Assembly: GCF_001905465.1 (NCBI RefSeq)
Contig: NZ_LISX01000024.1
Location: 50,701 to 94,392 of the forward strand
DNA length: 43,692 nt
Origin: Kitasatospora sp. CB01950
Lineage (GTDB): Bacteria > Actinomycetota > Actinomycetes > Streptomycetales > Streptomycetaceae
Reading direction: 5' to 3'
Each line of letters starts with the position of its first letter. The stretch's first letter is position 1. The notes under the pieces are model-generated. The model was given only the letters and a program-made list of their open reading frames with translations. It was not told where the DNA came from and ran no database searches. Below are positions 21,703 to 30,100 of this stretch, in pieces. The position numbers and the translations under genes are program-made.

Positions 21703-22479
21703 TCAGGAGCGGGCCATCTCCTGCGGTACGGCGAAGCGGATGTCGGGCCGGCCTTCACGTTCGAGCAGCGCGAAGGCGATCGCGCCGAGCGCGGAGTCGC
21801 GGATTCGGGGGTCGAATCGGCCCATGTCCTCGATCGCTTGGGCGAGAAGCCGCGATTCCTCCAGGATGCGCTGGAATCGGGCGGTACGGCACTGGTCCCA
21901 GGCCTCGCCCCAGACCTGGGGGTCGGCATCGGGGAGGGCGAGTGTCTCGACCAGCGCCACGACCTCGTGCCGGCTGGGGAGACGCTCGCCCTTCAACGTC
22001 CGTTCCAGCGTCGTGTGCGGAAGCCGGTTGAGCCCGGCTCTCTTCTCCAGCTCGCGTGGTGATGGGGAGCCGGCGTCGAAGAGCAGCCACTTCAGCCCCT
22101 GACGTAGTTCGGCGAAGTTGACGATGAGTTCCGGTTTCGTCGAGCTCCCCCTAACCCTGAAGGCGCGCCCGGGCCGTTCCCTGTACGGGGGGCTGTACCA
22201 CGCGGGCCGCTCGTCGGACCTGGCCACGAGCCAGATCTGGCGCAGGGTCTGTACGGCGGGTGCGGGAGCCTCGCACGCGTTTGTGATCTCGCGGATGATC
22301 GAGAAGTCGGGAACGGAATCGCCGTTCAGCAGGCGGCGCACCGTTCCCTCCTTCAGGGATGAGGCCCCTGCGATCGCCTTGAAGGTGGTGAGCCCGTAGG
22401 CCTTGCACAGCGCGTCCAGCTTCGCCGCCAGGAGGGCCCTCGGGCCAACGGTTTCACGGATTGCTCGTCGGCGCCCCAT
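21703..22479 (-). CDS. Helix-turn-helix regulator
   Basis: A 258-residue protein; ATG 22479 is preferred because GGAGG lies 6 bases upstream, with an alternative GTG one codon earlier. The N-terminal region (about 20-75) is an XRE-like HTH (FKAIAGASSLKEGTVRRLL), and a second HTH-like unit occurs near 140-175 (LEKRAGLNRLPHTTLERTLK). No ligand domain is evident. It is directly downstream of a small membrane protein gene whose stop touches its start, so both form an operon. Confidence 0.7.
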   Translation of the reverse strand: MGRRRAIRETVGPRALLAAKLDALCKAYGLTTFKAIAGASSLKEGTVRRLLNGDSVPDFSIIREITNACEAPAPAVQTLRQIWLVARSDERPAWYSPPYRERPGRAFRVRGSSTKPELIVNFAELRQGLKWLLFDAGSPSPRELEKRAGLNRLPHTTLERTLKGERLPSRHEVVALVETLALPDADPQVWGEAWDQCRTARFQRILEESRLLAQAIEDMGRFDPRIRDSALGAIAFALLEREGRPDIRFAVPQEMARS

Positions 22480-22482
22480 CAC

Positions 22483-22797
22483 TCACCTCCAGGTGATCTT
22501 GGGGACGCGCCGCGCCAGTACCACTACGACGACAGCACCGACTCCTGCGAACAGGCCGAGGATGCTCAAGATGGGCTTCTCGACGACCAGCAGGACCGCG
22601 CCGACGACCAGGAAGGCGATCACGACGGCCGCTTCGGGGCCAGACATGGGAAGACGGGAGACCAGCTCCGGGCCAGTCGGCGTGACCGTGTTGTCCACCG
22701 GAGCCCCAGGTGCGGAACGCTGAAGAGGCGTCAGGTGGATGAGTTCGCCTTCAGCGGTGACTGCCGCAGCGTCACCGAAAGGGTTGACCAGGGTCAT
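22483..22797 (-). CDS. Small membrane protein
   Basis: A 104-residue protein from ATG 22797. Two adjacent hydrophobic helices (about 54-72 and 75-95) form a hairpin in the membrane with both ends probably cytoplasmic. Its stop lies directly before the start of the HTH regulator, indicating translational coupling; a membrane partner for the regulator is possible. Confidence 0.6.
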   Translation of the reverse strand: MTLVNPFGDAAAVTAEGELIHLTPLQRSAPGAPVDNTVTPTGPELVSRLPMSGPEAAVVIAFLVVGAVLLVVEKPILSILGLFAGVGAVVVVVLARRVPKITWR

Positions 22798-23092
22798 GGG
22801 GTTCTCTCTGGGCTAGGGGCTGCTCGGCGTAGTGCCGCGACAGCAGACGTGACCCGCGGCGGCGTAAGCCGGGCGTGGGTATGCCGTGAGCCGGTGGTCG
22901 CATCGGTTGCCCGTCGGACCGGCTCGGCCCCGCCCGCAACAGGCTGCTGCGGGCGGGTGGACTCCAACCACATGTGCACAACTGCCGAGGCGGCCTTGCC
23001 GGGCCGACCTCGAACGCACGGCCATCAGGATCTCAAGTAGCCACCCGCAAGGCCCAATTGGAGATCATTCGTACCGGCTGGTAGCGCCGGGT

Positions 23093-23353
23093 ATGCCCCA
23101 ACCGCCACAAGTTGGGGGGTGCTTATGCGACGGATCAGACCTTCATATCGATAGCCCTGGCCTGCCTACGCTTTTGTCTGTAAGGCTGAAGGTGCTCTGT
23201 TTGCTTGAATCATGGACTGACGACGACATAGATGACCCGTTTCGACTTGCCGACTCAGTGCTGCATGGCGATTCTGAACACATCTCTGAGGCGGTGGACT
23301 CCAACCACGGTTCAGGACCGGCGCACCAGGTGTTGCCGCACCGCGCCACATAG
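23093..23353 (+). CDS. Possible small gene of atypical base composition
   Basis: An open frame of 86 codons from ATG 23093 (or 53 from GTG 23192) contains the acidic segment ESWTDDDIDDPFRLADSVLH and ends with a TAG that overlaps the first bases of a strong terminator hairpin. GC content and third-position GC are clearly lower than in all neighbours. The stop/terminator fit favours a real foreign gene, but no homology is recognised; a non-coding RNA ending at the same terminator is the alternative. The remainder of 22798-23092 shows no gene. Confidence 0.3.
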   Translation: MPQPPQVGGCLCDGSDLHIDSPGLPTLLSVRLKVLCLLESWTDDDIDDPFRLADSVLHGDSEHISEAVDSNHGSGPAHQVLPHRAT

Positions 23354-23387
23354 GCCAGAGCAGGCGAAAGCCCGCTCTGGCCTTTCG
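23352..23387 (+). terminator. Rho-independent terminator
   Basis: AGGCCAGAGC and GCTCTGGCCT form a 10-bp stem with a 12-base loop, followed by TTCGCTT. It ends a plus-strand transcript from the lower-GC stretch upstream. Confidence 0.75.
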
Positions 23388-23439
23388 CTTCCCCGGGTGC
23401 CGGAGGAGCCGCCGTCTCTCCCCGCAGTCCCCGCGTGCG

Positions 23440-23667
23440 ATGGTCGTCGCCGACGACGCGGTGGGCGCGCGGGAGGCGCTGGCCGCGCTCGGCCTCGCCG
23501 CGGGCCGCCGAGCTGCCCTCGACGCCGCCGAAGCCCGCCTCATCGAGACCGCCTGCGCCGCAGGTGGGTCCTGGAACGCGATCGGGGCGGCCCTCGGCAT
23601 GACCAAGCAGTCGGCGGCCGAGCGCTATCAGCGCCTGCGTCAGGCAAAGCCTGACGCCACCTTCTGA
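23440..23667 (+). CDS. Small helix-turn-helix protein
   Basis: A 75-residue protein from ATG 23440. Residues 43-67 contain SWNAIGAALGMTKQSAAERY, a helix-turn-helix of the type also found in the 244-residue protein at 24793-25527 (SWTQIGDVLGLSKQTAWERY). It is little more than a DNA-binding module with an Ala-rich N-terminal helix. It may be a stand-alone relative or competitor of that larger protein. Confidence 0.65.
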   Translation: MVVADDAVGAREALAALGLAAGRRAALDAAEARLIETACAAGGSWNAIGAALGMTKQSAAERYQRLRQAKPDATF

Positions 23668-23707
23668 CGTCCCGCCACGCTCCCGGGAGGGCCCGAGATG
23701 CTGACCG

Positions 23708-24331
23708 CTACCTGGACTTCTGCCGGAGCCGTTCCAGGGCTCCCGGCTCGGGCAGGGCGGGGCCGGTCGAGCCGTCGTCGTTGCGCCGGCTGCGGGCCTT
23801 GATACCGGTGGCCTTCACGCGCTCACGCCGGCGAAGCTGCCCGACCTCGTCGCGCTCCCACCGTTGCCCGCGGGCGTCCTCGAACGAGACGGTGACGGGG
23901 CGTTGGAAGAGCTCCTGCACCACCGGGACACCGATCTCCCGCTGGACGGCCTCGCCAGGAGGTATCAGTCCCACCGGCAGGTTGACCACGTCGGTCTCGC
24001 CCGGCAGCTCGCCGGCCTCGATGGTCCGCAGGACGACCACGGTGTTGAACACGGGCTGGTCGGATCCGTTGTGCACGACGACGGAGTCGAAGCGGTAGAG
24101 GTTGCCGGGCCCCTGCCCGGTGTCCGGGCCGGTCCAGGCGGCGACCTTTGCCGCGTACTCCTCGGCATCCTTGCGGCGGTCCCGCAGGTGTCCGCGCAGG
24201 TAGTTCGAGAAGGCGGCCACGGCCGACACGACGGCGATGCCGAGCCCGGCGTAGGAGACCAAGGACGGGGCGCCGCCGGAGCTGCCAGGAGCGGCGATGA
24301 GGTGCGCGCTCAAGGCGCTGGTGATCGTCAC
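23708..24331 (-). CDS. Membrane-anchored hypothetical protein
   Basis: A 207-residue protein; GTG 24331 is chosen because the frame upstream lacks coding character. One membrane helix (about 24-42, LVSYAGLGIAVVSAVAAF) is followed by a basic segment, so the bulk is cytoplasmic. The soluble part (70-180) is strand-rich with YRFDSVVVHNGSDQPVFNTV and RPVTVSFEDARGQRWERD, resembling an immunoglobulin-like fold. Streptomyces encode many such proteins of unknown role. Confidence 0.6.
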   Translation of the reverse strand: MTITSALSAHLIAAPGSSGGAPSLVSYAGLGIAVVSAVAAFSNYLRGHLRDRRKDAEEYAAKVAAWTGPDTGQGPGNLYRFDSVVVHNGSDQPVFNTVVVLRTIEAGELPGETDVVNLPVGLIPPGEAVQREIGVPVVQELFQRPVTVSFEDARGQRWERDEVGQLRRRERVKATGIKARSRRNDDGSTGPALPEPGALERLRQKSR

Positions 24332-24463
24332 GGCGCAACCGTAGGGATGCGGCCGCCCGATGGGAAGGCGCTGTCCTGCACCCGCCGGCCGACACGACGT
24401 CGGGCAGCCACGCACCCTCGATCCCGGGACCACGCAATCCCGGACCCGCGCAAACGGAAGAGG

Positions 24464-24486
24464 TGCCCGGCACCAGGCCGGACACC
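24464..24486 (-). terminator. Hairpin after the 56-residue gene
   Basis: GGTG-CCGG and CCGG-CACC arms form an imperfect stem just beyond the stop of the minus-strand gene ending at 24505. Confidence 0.35.
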
Positions 24487-24504
24487 CCTCCCCCGCGTCT
24501 GCGG

Positions 24505-24675
24505 TTACCGCCGCTGCGCCTCGGTCTGCTCGCGGATCGCGGCAGCGACATCCAGCAGCGCGTAGGCGACCGCGGCCAGACCTTCACCGATCGCGTCGGT
24601 CTGCTTGTCCTCGCCGGTGAAGCCGGCCGCGTTGCCCGCGTGATGCAGCGCGTTGTGCTCGGTGATCGACACCAT
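24505..24675 (-). CDS. Very small hypothetical protein
   Basis: A 56-residue frame; ATG 24675 (or GTG 24672) is preferred because AGGGAGG lies just upstream. The product is an Ala-rich helix with DAIGEGLAAVAYALLDVAAA, which could be amphipathic or weakly membrane-binding. Position between two regulators' genes gives no further hint. Confidence 0.45.
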   Translation of the reverse strand: MVSITEHNALHHAGNAAGFTGEDKQTDAIGEGLAAVAYALLDVAAAIREQTEAQRR

Positions 24676-24792
24676 GTCCTCCCTGGGGACGGTAACCTGC
24701 CGAGCCTTCCCGATCTCCGGCCCGGCCATGCACACCGGCGGCGCGACCCTGGACACCGCGCCCCCGGTGCGGGGCTCGAATTCCCGGCGGTC

Positions 24793-25527
24793 CTACTCCA
24801 GATTGGTCAGGAGGGCGGCGTAGTTGCGGGCGTAGACCGCTCGGCCGGGGACGGCGCGCTGGAGCACGTCGGCGTCGGCGAGGTCGCGCAGGAGCTGACG
24901 GGCCCGCTTGGCGTTGACCTGGTGGCCGGCCGAGACGAGGACCGAGGTCACGCGGCTGGCGTCCCAGTTGCCGCTCTCGGCGCGCACCGCCGCTTCGAGG
25001 GCGGCCTTCTGCGTCGCGTGCGCAGCGGGGTCCACGGGCTCCTCGTCCCGCCCGTACCGCTCCCAGGCCGTCTGCTTCGACAGGCCGAGGACGTCGCCGA
25101 TCTGGGTCCAGGAGTAGTCCTGGAAGCTGGCCTGCTGCGCGGCGGCGCGGGTCTCGGCGGGGAACCCGCCGTCCGTCAGGCGGATCAGGGCGAGGGCGGC
25201 CATCGGCTTGCCGTTCTCGGTCAGATCCCGGATGCGGTCCACGACGGTCTGCACGGCGGCCGCCGCCTCGGCCGGGACGGCGGTCGCGGCGACGGAGGGG
25301 AGGTGCGTGTCCCGCCATTCCCTCTCCGCGTCCCGCTCACCTGGGTCCTCGAAACGGGCATCTTCCTCCGCCTGGGGGTCGAGCCCGCTCGTATGCACGG
25401 TGTCGCTCCCCCACCCGCAGCTGCAGCGGGCGACCACTCCGATGACGTCGATGTGTTCGGGGTCGGTTTCATCCAAGTCGACGGCGGCGGTGAACCGGTG
25501 CCCGAGAAATTTCTGATGGGTCGTCAT
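24793..25527 (-). CDS. Hypothetical DNA-binding protein
   Basis: A 244-residue protein from ATG 25527. The N-terminal part has a CSCGWG knuckle (about residue 35). Residues 139-158 form a helix-turn-helix, SWTQIGDVLGLSKQTAWERY, and the C-terminal third looks like a winged-helix unit (SRVTSVLVSAGHQVNAKRAR). Such proteins are common on actinomycete plasmids without a known role. The HTH is shared with the 75-residue protein at 23440. Confidence 0.6.
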   Translation of the reverse strand: MTTHQKFLGHRFTAAVDLDETDPEHIDVIGVVARCSCGWGSDTVHTSGLDPQAEEDARFEDPGERDAEREWRDTHLPSVAATAVPAEAAAAVQTVVDRIRDLTENGKPMAALALIRLTDGGFPAETRAAAQQASFQDYSWTQIGDVLGLSKQTAWERYGRDEEPVDPAAHATQKAALEAAVRAESGNWDASRVTSVLVSAGHQVNAKRARQLLRDLADADVLQRAVPGRAVYARNYAALLTNLE

Positions 25528-25548
25528 AGATCGTAAGGATTCCAGTCC

Positions 25549-26388
25549 ATGCGCACGATGTCAAATAAATCGGACGAACGATGGAGTGTCAGGTTTTCCT
25601 TGCGATGCCTACGCTTTTCCCGGCACTCCGCGATCCCGGTATCCCGGAACCACCCACAGGCCGACGAACCCAGCGACCAGCTCTCCGAGGAGTCGGGCCG
25701 CGACCCGCGCCACCCTCAAGCCCAGACCGCCGCGCACACCGCGAGCCGCCACCGGCCGCGAGGGTCTGCCCCCATCGCCCTGGTCCTGGTGCCCGGCCGC
25801 AAGCGTCGGCGCCCCGGTACCAAGCCCCCCACCCCCGAGGAGAAACACGAGCAGGCCCGGCGCGACCACGAACGCCTCCTGGCCCGCGGCCGCCGCCGCG
25901 TCGAAGCCGCCACCGAGGCCCTCTGGTCCCCGATGCCGTACTGGGGAGCCGACACCACCGCCCTCGACCACCACCGCGCCCTGCCGGTCGTCGCCACCAC
26001 CCTGCCGCTGCTGCGTACCCGCAGCGCCGACGCACCGATCTGGCGCCGCTTCGGCCGAACCGGCTGGCACACCCTCAACCACGCCCTCGACAACCCCGAC
26101 GGCGACCAACTCCTCGCCGCCCAGCGGGCCGCCGCCGACCAAGCCCGCCGCGAACAGCAGGCCGCCGAACACGAAGCCCGCCGCCCGGCCTGCACCCGCT
26201 GCGCCGCGAAGTTCACCGACGAGCGGTGGGAAGAGAAGAAGCGGACGGTGTGGGACGACGGGCTGTGCGGGTCCTGCCGCCAGGCCGACGCCGAACAGCG
26301 TGAGCGCCGCGAAGCCGAGGAAGCGGCCGAGCGGCGGCGCGTCACCGACGGTCCCGGACACCGCCGTACCTGGTGGCACCGAAGCTGA
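25549..26388 (+). CDS. Hypothetical zinc-ribbon protein
   Basis: An open frame of 279 codons; the start is uncertain and coding signal is clear only from about 25650 (GTG 25789 is another candidate). The centre is basic and helical (EEKHEQARRDHERLLARGRR). A zinc ribbon CTRCAAKFTDERW ... CGSC lies near residues 215-250, followed by a Glu/Arg coiled coil. It sits just upstream of the iteron-like repeat array, where a replication initiator or array-binding protein would be expected, but no Rep motif is visible. Confidence 0.5.
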   Translation: MRTMSNKSDERWSVRFSLRCLRFSRHSAIPVSRNHPQADEPSDQLSEESGRDPRHPQAQTAAHTASRHRPRGSAPIALVLVPGRKRRRPGTKPPTPEEKHEQARRDHERLLARGRRRVEAATEALWSPMPYWGADTTALDHHRALPVVATTLPLLRTRSADAPIWRRFGRTGWHTLNHALDNPDGDQLLAAQRAAADQARREQQAAEHEARRPACTRCAAKFTDERWEEKKRTVWDDGLCGSCRQADAEQRERREAEEAAERRRVTDGPGHRRTWWHRS

Positions 26389-26411
26389 CCGTCCCGCCGC
26401 CGTTCCGCACC

Positions 26412-26651
26412 GGTGAGTTTCTCGCCCCGAGGCTGGTGAGTTCCTTTCCCGGGCCGGTGAGTGCGGCATCGGCTCGGTGAGTTTCGCCTGCCACAACCTT
26501 TCCATCGCAGCTCAGAGCACGTGCGGTGCGACAGCGGCGCAGGCCTGCGACGGGCAGTCGGCTGCGACTGCGACCGCCCGGTGAGTTTCGCAGTCGCAGG
26601 CCGGTGAGTTCGGTGCGACAGCCGGTGAGTTTCCGGCCACCGAAACTCACC
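26412..26651. repeat. Iteron-like array of GGTGAGTTTC repeats
   Basis: Seven direct copies related to GGTGAGTTTC begin at 26412, 26435, 26456, 26476, 26580, 26603 and 26624; an inverted copy GAAACTCACC lies at 26642-26651. Steps within the two groups are 23, 21, 20 and 23, 21 bp, about two helical turns; the gap between groups (104 bp) is close to five such steps. The last direct copy and the inverted copy form a perfect 13-bp-arm inverted repeat. This is the layout of plasmid iterons or of a multi-site operator. Confidence 0.85.
26521..26624. repeat. Secondary repeats inside the iteron-like array
   Basis: CGGTGCGACAGC occurs at about 26524 and again at about 26611. CTGCGACTGCG (26562-26572) and CGCAGTCGCAG (26589-26599) form an 11-bp-arm inverted repeat enclosing one GGTGAGTTTC copy. 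The surrounding stretch 26652-27216 contains only a doubtful 30-codon gene end near 26863-26955 and no supported gene. Confidence 0.7.
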
Positions 26652-27261
26652 GGCCCAGGTCAGGGCGCTGCGATCCCGGATCGCAGTACGGTCGCCGTCC
26701 ACAGCGGCACCGGCCGGCCCTTCGCCCGCGGCGGCAGGTACCCGGCCCGGACCGCCTGGACCTTGCTGCCGATGGACGGCATCGGCGGGCGCTGGACCTG
26801 CTGCAGGTCGCCGGACGACTGGCGGTGCGCGCCGTCCAGCCCCCGCCCGGCCGGGCCCGGTGGTGCCCACCGTCCGGGAGTGCGCACGGGAGGCCATCGC
26901 CGTCCGCACCCTGCGCAGGGCCGCCGAGGCCCTCGGCCTCGACGACGAGGGCTGACCCCGGAGCAGGGACGGATCGAGCGGCAGCCGACGATAATGTCGA
27001 GAGCAGTGCTCGCGCCAAGGCCGGTGCGGCCCGGTGCCCCGGGATCGGCCAGCACCGATGGAACCTTGACGGTTTGCCACCGAATCCTGATGACAGGAGC
27101 TACCGTCAGCGAAGGTTGCGTGCTGCAGGTCCAGGAGGGTGGCTTTGTTCACGAGTTCCGGCGGCAGATGTCGACGACTCCGGAAGGCATCCGCCAACCC
27201 GTGGAGTCGATGTTCACGAGAACGGGTTCTGGCTCACTTTCCGTGGATTGGTTACGGAGAG

Positions 27262-27849
27262 TCAGATCGTCGGGGCCATGCGATGGCGGTTTGGATGGGC
27301 GCGAAGCTGGGGGGAGGTGAGTTCGAGGGCCCGGTTGTCACGTCCGGCGCTCATGTGGTTGAGCCAGCGTTCGTACCAGTCGAGGAAGTCGGTGGCGGAG
27401 GAGACGTTGGGGCCCCAGTACCCGTCGCTGTTGCCGATGAGGACGCGGCCGGTGAGGGGACCGGCCACCGCGATGACGCATACGTCGGTACAGCCCATTT
27501 CGATGATGTGGAGGAAGAGGTCGCGTTCGTAACCCCCGGATTCTGCGTCGTCGAATCCGCGGGGTGCCCCCGGTTCCTCACGCGGGTTCATGACCAGCAG
27601 GGAACACCGCTCCAGCGGCATGAGGCCATAGAACGGCGCCGCGCCTGAGCCGCCGATGTGCGTGAGGAACTGCCGGTAGGCGTCGGGCAGGGCAACATCG
27701 TGCTCGGCTTCGAACGCAACGACGCGTGCTTCTGCCAGTTTTGGACCGAGGCGGAACTTGTGTTGCTCTTCTCCGAAGGAGTGGCTGCGCAGTGGTTGGA
27801 ACGGGATCGCGGCCAGCTTGCGGCGCAGGCGGGGTATGCGGGGATCCAT
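27262..27849 (-). CDS. SMI1/KNR4 (SUKH) family protein, IS passenger
   Basis: A 195-residue protein from ATG 27849. The SUKH fold is visible from VVAFEAEHDVALPDAYRQFL, through HIGGSGAAPFYGLMPLE, to the strand RVLIGNSDGYWG. SUKH proteins are best known as immunity proteins neutralising polymorphic toxins. Here the gene lies inside the ISL3 element between its left inverted repeat and the transposase, so it moves with the IS. No cognate toxin gene is adjacent. Confidence 0.85.
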   Translation of the reverse strand: MDPRIPRLRRKLAAIPFQPLRSHSFGEEQHKFRLGPKLAEARVVAFEAEHDVALPDAYRQFLTHIGGSGAAPFYGLMPLERCSLLVMNPREEPGAPRGFDDAESGGYERDLFLHIIEMGCTDVCVIAVAGPLTGRVLIGNSDGYWGPNVSSATDFLDWYERWLNHMSAGRDNRALELTSPQLRAHPNRHRMAPTI

Positions 27850-27892
27850 GGTGCATCTTCTCTCGTCCTCGTCACCCTATGGATGGCTGTGG

Positions 27893-29494
27893 TCAGCTGG
27901 CCAGGAGAACCCGTTTCCGCAGGAGCGCGAAGCCGGCGCGGCCGAACATCTGGCGTTTGAGCATCTTGATCCGGTTGACGTGTCCTTCGACGACGCCGGA
28001 GTTCCAGGGGAGGGTGAGCCCGGCGATGACGGCGGCGCGGTCGCGGTCGATGCCGGCGGCGAGGGTGTGCAGGCTGGGCAGGTCGTCCTGGCGGACCGCG
28101 TCGAGCCACTCCGGGAGCCGTTCGCCCTGGCGCTCGGTGAGCATGGTGGCGAAGGAGCGGACGTGCCGGGTCAGGGCGTCGAGTTCGGGGCAGTGGGCCA
28201 GGACGGTCTTGAGCTGGAACTGCTCGGACTCGGAGAGCGCCGTGGGCCGTCGGAGGATCCAGCCGGCGACGGTGCGGGGCGACGGCGGTTGCGCGGCCAC
28301 CGGCCGAGGTGAGGTCCGCTTCCGCCGCAGGTAGGCGCTGACGCGCTGGTAGCTGCCCTTGTAGCCGAGCGGGACGATCTCCTCCCACACCTTCCAGGCG
28401 TTGGTGCAGCCCTCGCTCCAGCGGTCGTCGAGGTAGGGCTTGTAGTCGTCGAGGACGGACGTCCGGTTCTGCCACTGGTCGTGGAAGAGGTCTTCCGGGT
28501 TCGCCGTGTCGGCCAGGAGCTTGACCGTCCGCCAGGTCATACCGAGCTGCCGCTGGACTGCGCGCCTGCTGTGCCCTGCGGCCAGCAGTGCGTGCACCGC
28601 GGCGTGCCGGGTCCGCGTGCGGTCGGCGAACCGGTAGCCCCTCGGCCAGGGCTCGGCAACGTCCTTCGCCGAAGGAGGGTTGATCTCAACTTCGCTGCCA
28701 GGGGATGGAGTTACTGCCCGGAGGCACTGCCGGTGGCGGGCGACCGCCCGCTCGGCTGCTTCGCTGAGGTTGTGCCACAGGTGCCAGCGGTCCGCGACCT
28801 GAACGGCCTGCGGGGCTCCGGTGCTGGCACCCTCGGCGAAGAACGGTGCGCGGTCCCGGCAGACGATCTCGACGCCCGGCCGCTCGGCCAGCCATGCCGC
28901 CAGGCTCGACGCCTCCCGGTCGGGCAGCAGGTCCACCGGCCGACGGGTCTCGGCGTCGACCAACACCGTCCCGTAGACGCGGCCCTTGCGCGTCGCGTAC
29001 TCGTCGACGCCCACCACCCGCGGGGCCGGCGGCGCCGGGTCAGGGAGCTCCTCGACCAGCCGCAGCACCGTGCTCCGGCTCACCGACACCCCGAACACGG
29101 CGGCCAGCCGGGCCCCGGCCCGGCCGGCCAGCGCCAGGCCGACCGAGGCGAGCGTCGCCCGCAACCGCTCGGTCCAGCGGCCGTGGCGGCGGGTCAGCCC
29201 TTCGATCTGCTCGGCGAACGTCCGCCGTCCGCACGACGGATCACCGCACACGAAGCGCCGCACCCGCAGGCTCAACCGGACCCGCCTGCCCCCAATCGGC
29301 CCGTCGGCGAGAAACCGCAGGTAGGAGCTGTGAACCCAGGTCGACCATCCCCCACAGCCCGGACAACTGCACCCCGCCGCAAGGGACTTGATCCTCACCT
29401 CCACCGAATCGAAGCCCACGTCGACCGACAGCACCGCGACGTCCACGACCGACGGAAACAGCAGCCCCTCCAACCGGGGCACCAGATCATCCAC
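27893..29494 (-). CDS. ISL3-family transposase
   Basis: A 533-residue protein; GTG 29494 is chosen within a frame open further upstream. It has the N-terminal zinc finger (CSCPGCGGWSTWVHSSY and a later CGDPSCGRRTF), an HTH, and the DDE catalytic core beginning at VVGVDEYATRKGRVYGTVLV, with VCRDRAPFF for the second Asp and NSGVVEGHVNRIK for the final Glu. Length fits ISL3 transposases. It should be active. Its 3' end lies 668 bp from the left inverted repeat because the SMI1 gene is in between. Confidence 0.95.
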   Translation of the reverse strand: MDDLVPRLEGLLFPSVVDVAVLSVDVGFDSVEVRIKSLAAGCSCPGCGGWSTWVHSSYLRFLADGPIGGRRVRLSLRVRRFVCGDPSCGRRTFAEQIEGLTRRHGRWTERLRATLASVGLALAGRAGARLAAVFGVSVSRSTVLRLVEELPDPAPPAPRVVGVDEYATRKGRVYGTVLVDAETRRPVDLLPDREASSLAAWLAERPGVEIVCRDRAPFFAEGASTGAPQAVQVADRWHLWHNLSEAAERAVARHRQCLRAVTPSPGSEVEINPPSAKDVAEPWPRGYRFADRTRTRHAAVHALLAAGHSRRAVQRQLGMTWRTVKLLADTANPEDLFHDQWQNRTSVLDDYKPYLDDRWSEGCTNAWKVWEEIVPLGYKGSYQRVSAYLRRKRTSPRPVAAQPPSPRTVAGWILRRPTALSESEQFQLKTVLAHCPELDALTRHVRSFATMLTERQGERLPEWLDAVRQDDLPSLHTLAAGIDRDRAAVIAGLTLPWNSGVVEGHVNRIKMLKRQMFGRAGFALLRKRVLLAS

Positions 29495-29839
29495 GGTCCC
29501 GCACTGTCGGCCACCACGACCCGCCCGTTGGCGAAATCCGGGCAACTTCCCGACGCCGACAGCACCGCCATACCGTCACTCACCGTGTGCAGATCACGGA
29601 AGTTGAGCCAGAACCCGAGAACGGGAGGCACCCGCCGGCACTCGGCAACAACGCCTTGGCGGACGACACCTGCGCCCGTAGCCAGCGCTTTTGCCCTGGC
29701 GCCCAACCAGGCGGCAGACGGCATTCCACAGGTCGCCCCCGAGGTGCTGCCCGTTCTCGTGAACATCCGGCACGGGAGGTGCCTCCCGAACTGCTGTCGA
29801 AACGCTGCTCTGCGACGTGAACAGAGCCAAGGAGGCGTG

Positions 29840-30100
29840 ATGTCCGAGCCCATCCCCGACGATTTGCGCTGCTCTCGCTGCGGTCACTTGCCGGAGCCGC
29901 TCATCTGCCTCGGCCATAACGCCGACGGCACACCCACCACCGACGCACCCGCGGCGATGGCCGCACTCGAAGCCGAACTCGGCCTCGCCGAAGACGCGCG
30001 CCGACAGGCTGCCGGTACCGCGCTCACCGATGCCCAGACCGTTGCTGTGCTGCGCGCCTTGGCCGACTTGGGCGCCGGCAACGGGGGACGACAGCGCTGA
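29840..30100 (+). CDS. Small zinc-ribbon protein
   Basis: An 86-residue protein from ATG 29840 with AAGGAGG upstream. The N-terminus has a CSRCGHLPEPLICLGH metal-binding pattern followed by an Ala-rich helix (AAMAALEAELGLAEDARRQA) and ALTDAQTVAVLRALADLGA. Function unknown; it begins just beyond the ISL3 element, whose insertion may have separated it from former upstream sequence. The stretch 29624-29839 holds nothing else I can support. Confidence 0.6.
   Translation: MSEPIPDDLRCSRCGHLPEPLICLGHNADGTPTTDAPAAMAALEAELGLAEDARRQAAGTALTDAQTVAVLRALADLGAGNGGRQR

Larger units (their letters stand above)
27217..29623. mobile_element. ISL3-family insertion sequence with passenger gene and 8-bp target duplication
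   Basis: The element spans 27225-29615 (2391 bp). Its ends are imperfect inverted repeats starting GGTTCTGGCTCA and agreeing at 19 of the first 21 positions (27225-27245 against the complement of 29595-29615). The same 8 bases, CGAGAACG, flank both sides (27217-27224 and 29616-29623), the target duplication size known for ISL3 elements. Inside are a transposase and a SMI1/KNR4 gene, both on the minus strand. Intact ends, intact transposase and exact duplications indicate recent insertion. Confidence 0.9.

Noticed and set aside
22950..23310. Repeated GTGGACTCCAACCAC at about 22956 and 23294, resembling a tRNA T-arm
   Set aside because: The loop lacks invariant tRNA bases and no cloverleaf could be built on either strand; a short repeat of unknown meaning.
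23164..25616. 13-bp repeat TGCCTACGCTTTT at about 23165 and 25604
   Set aside because: Repeats of this length are expected by chance in a 44-kb window.
25830..25849. CACCCCCGAGGAGAAACAC as an extra family-B palindrome
   Set aside because: The core is not CCCCGGGG and the sequence is explained by ordinary codons for TPEEKH.
27885..27905. A GGCTGTGGTCAGCTGG-like sequence as left end of the ISL3 element at the transposase stop
   Set aside because: It matches the right end worse than the sequence at 27225 and lacks the 8-bp duplication, which is exact for 27225-29615.
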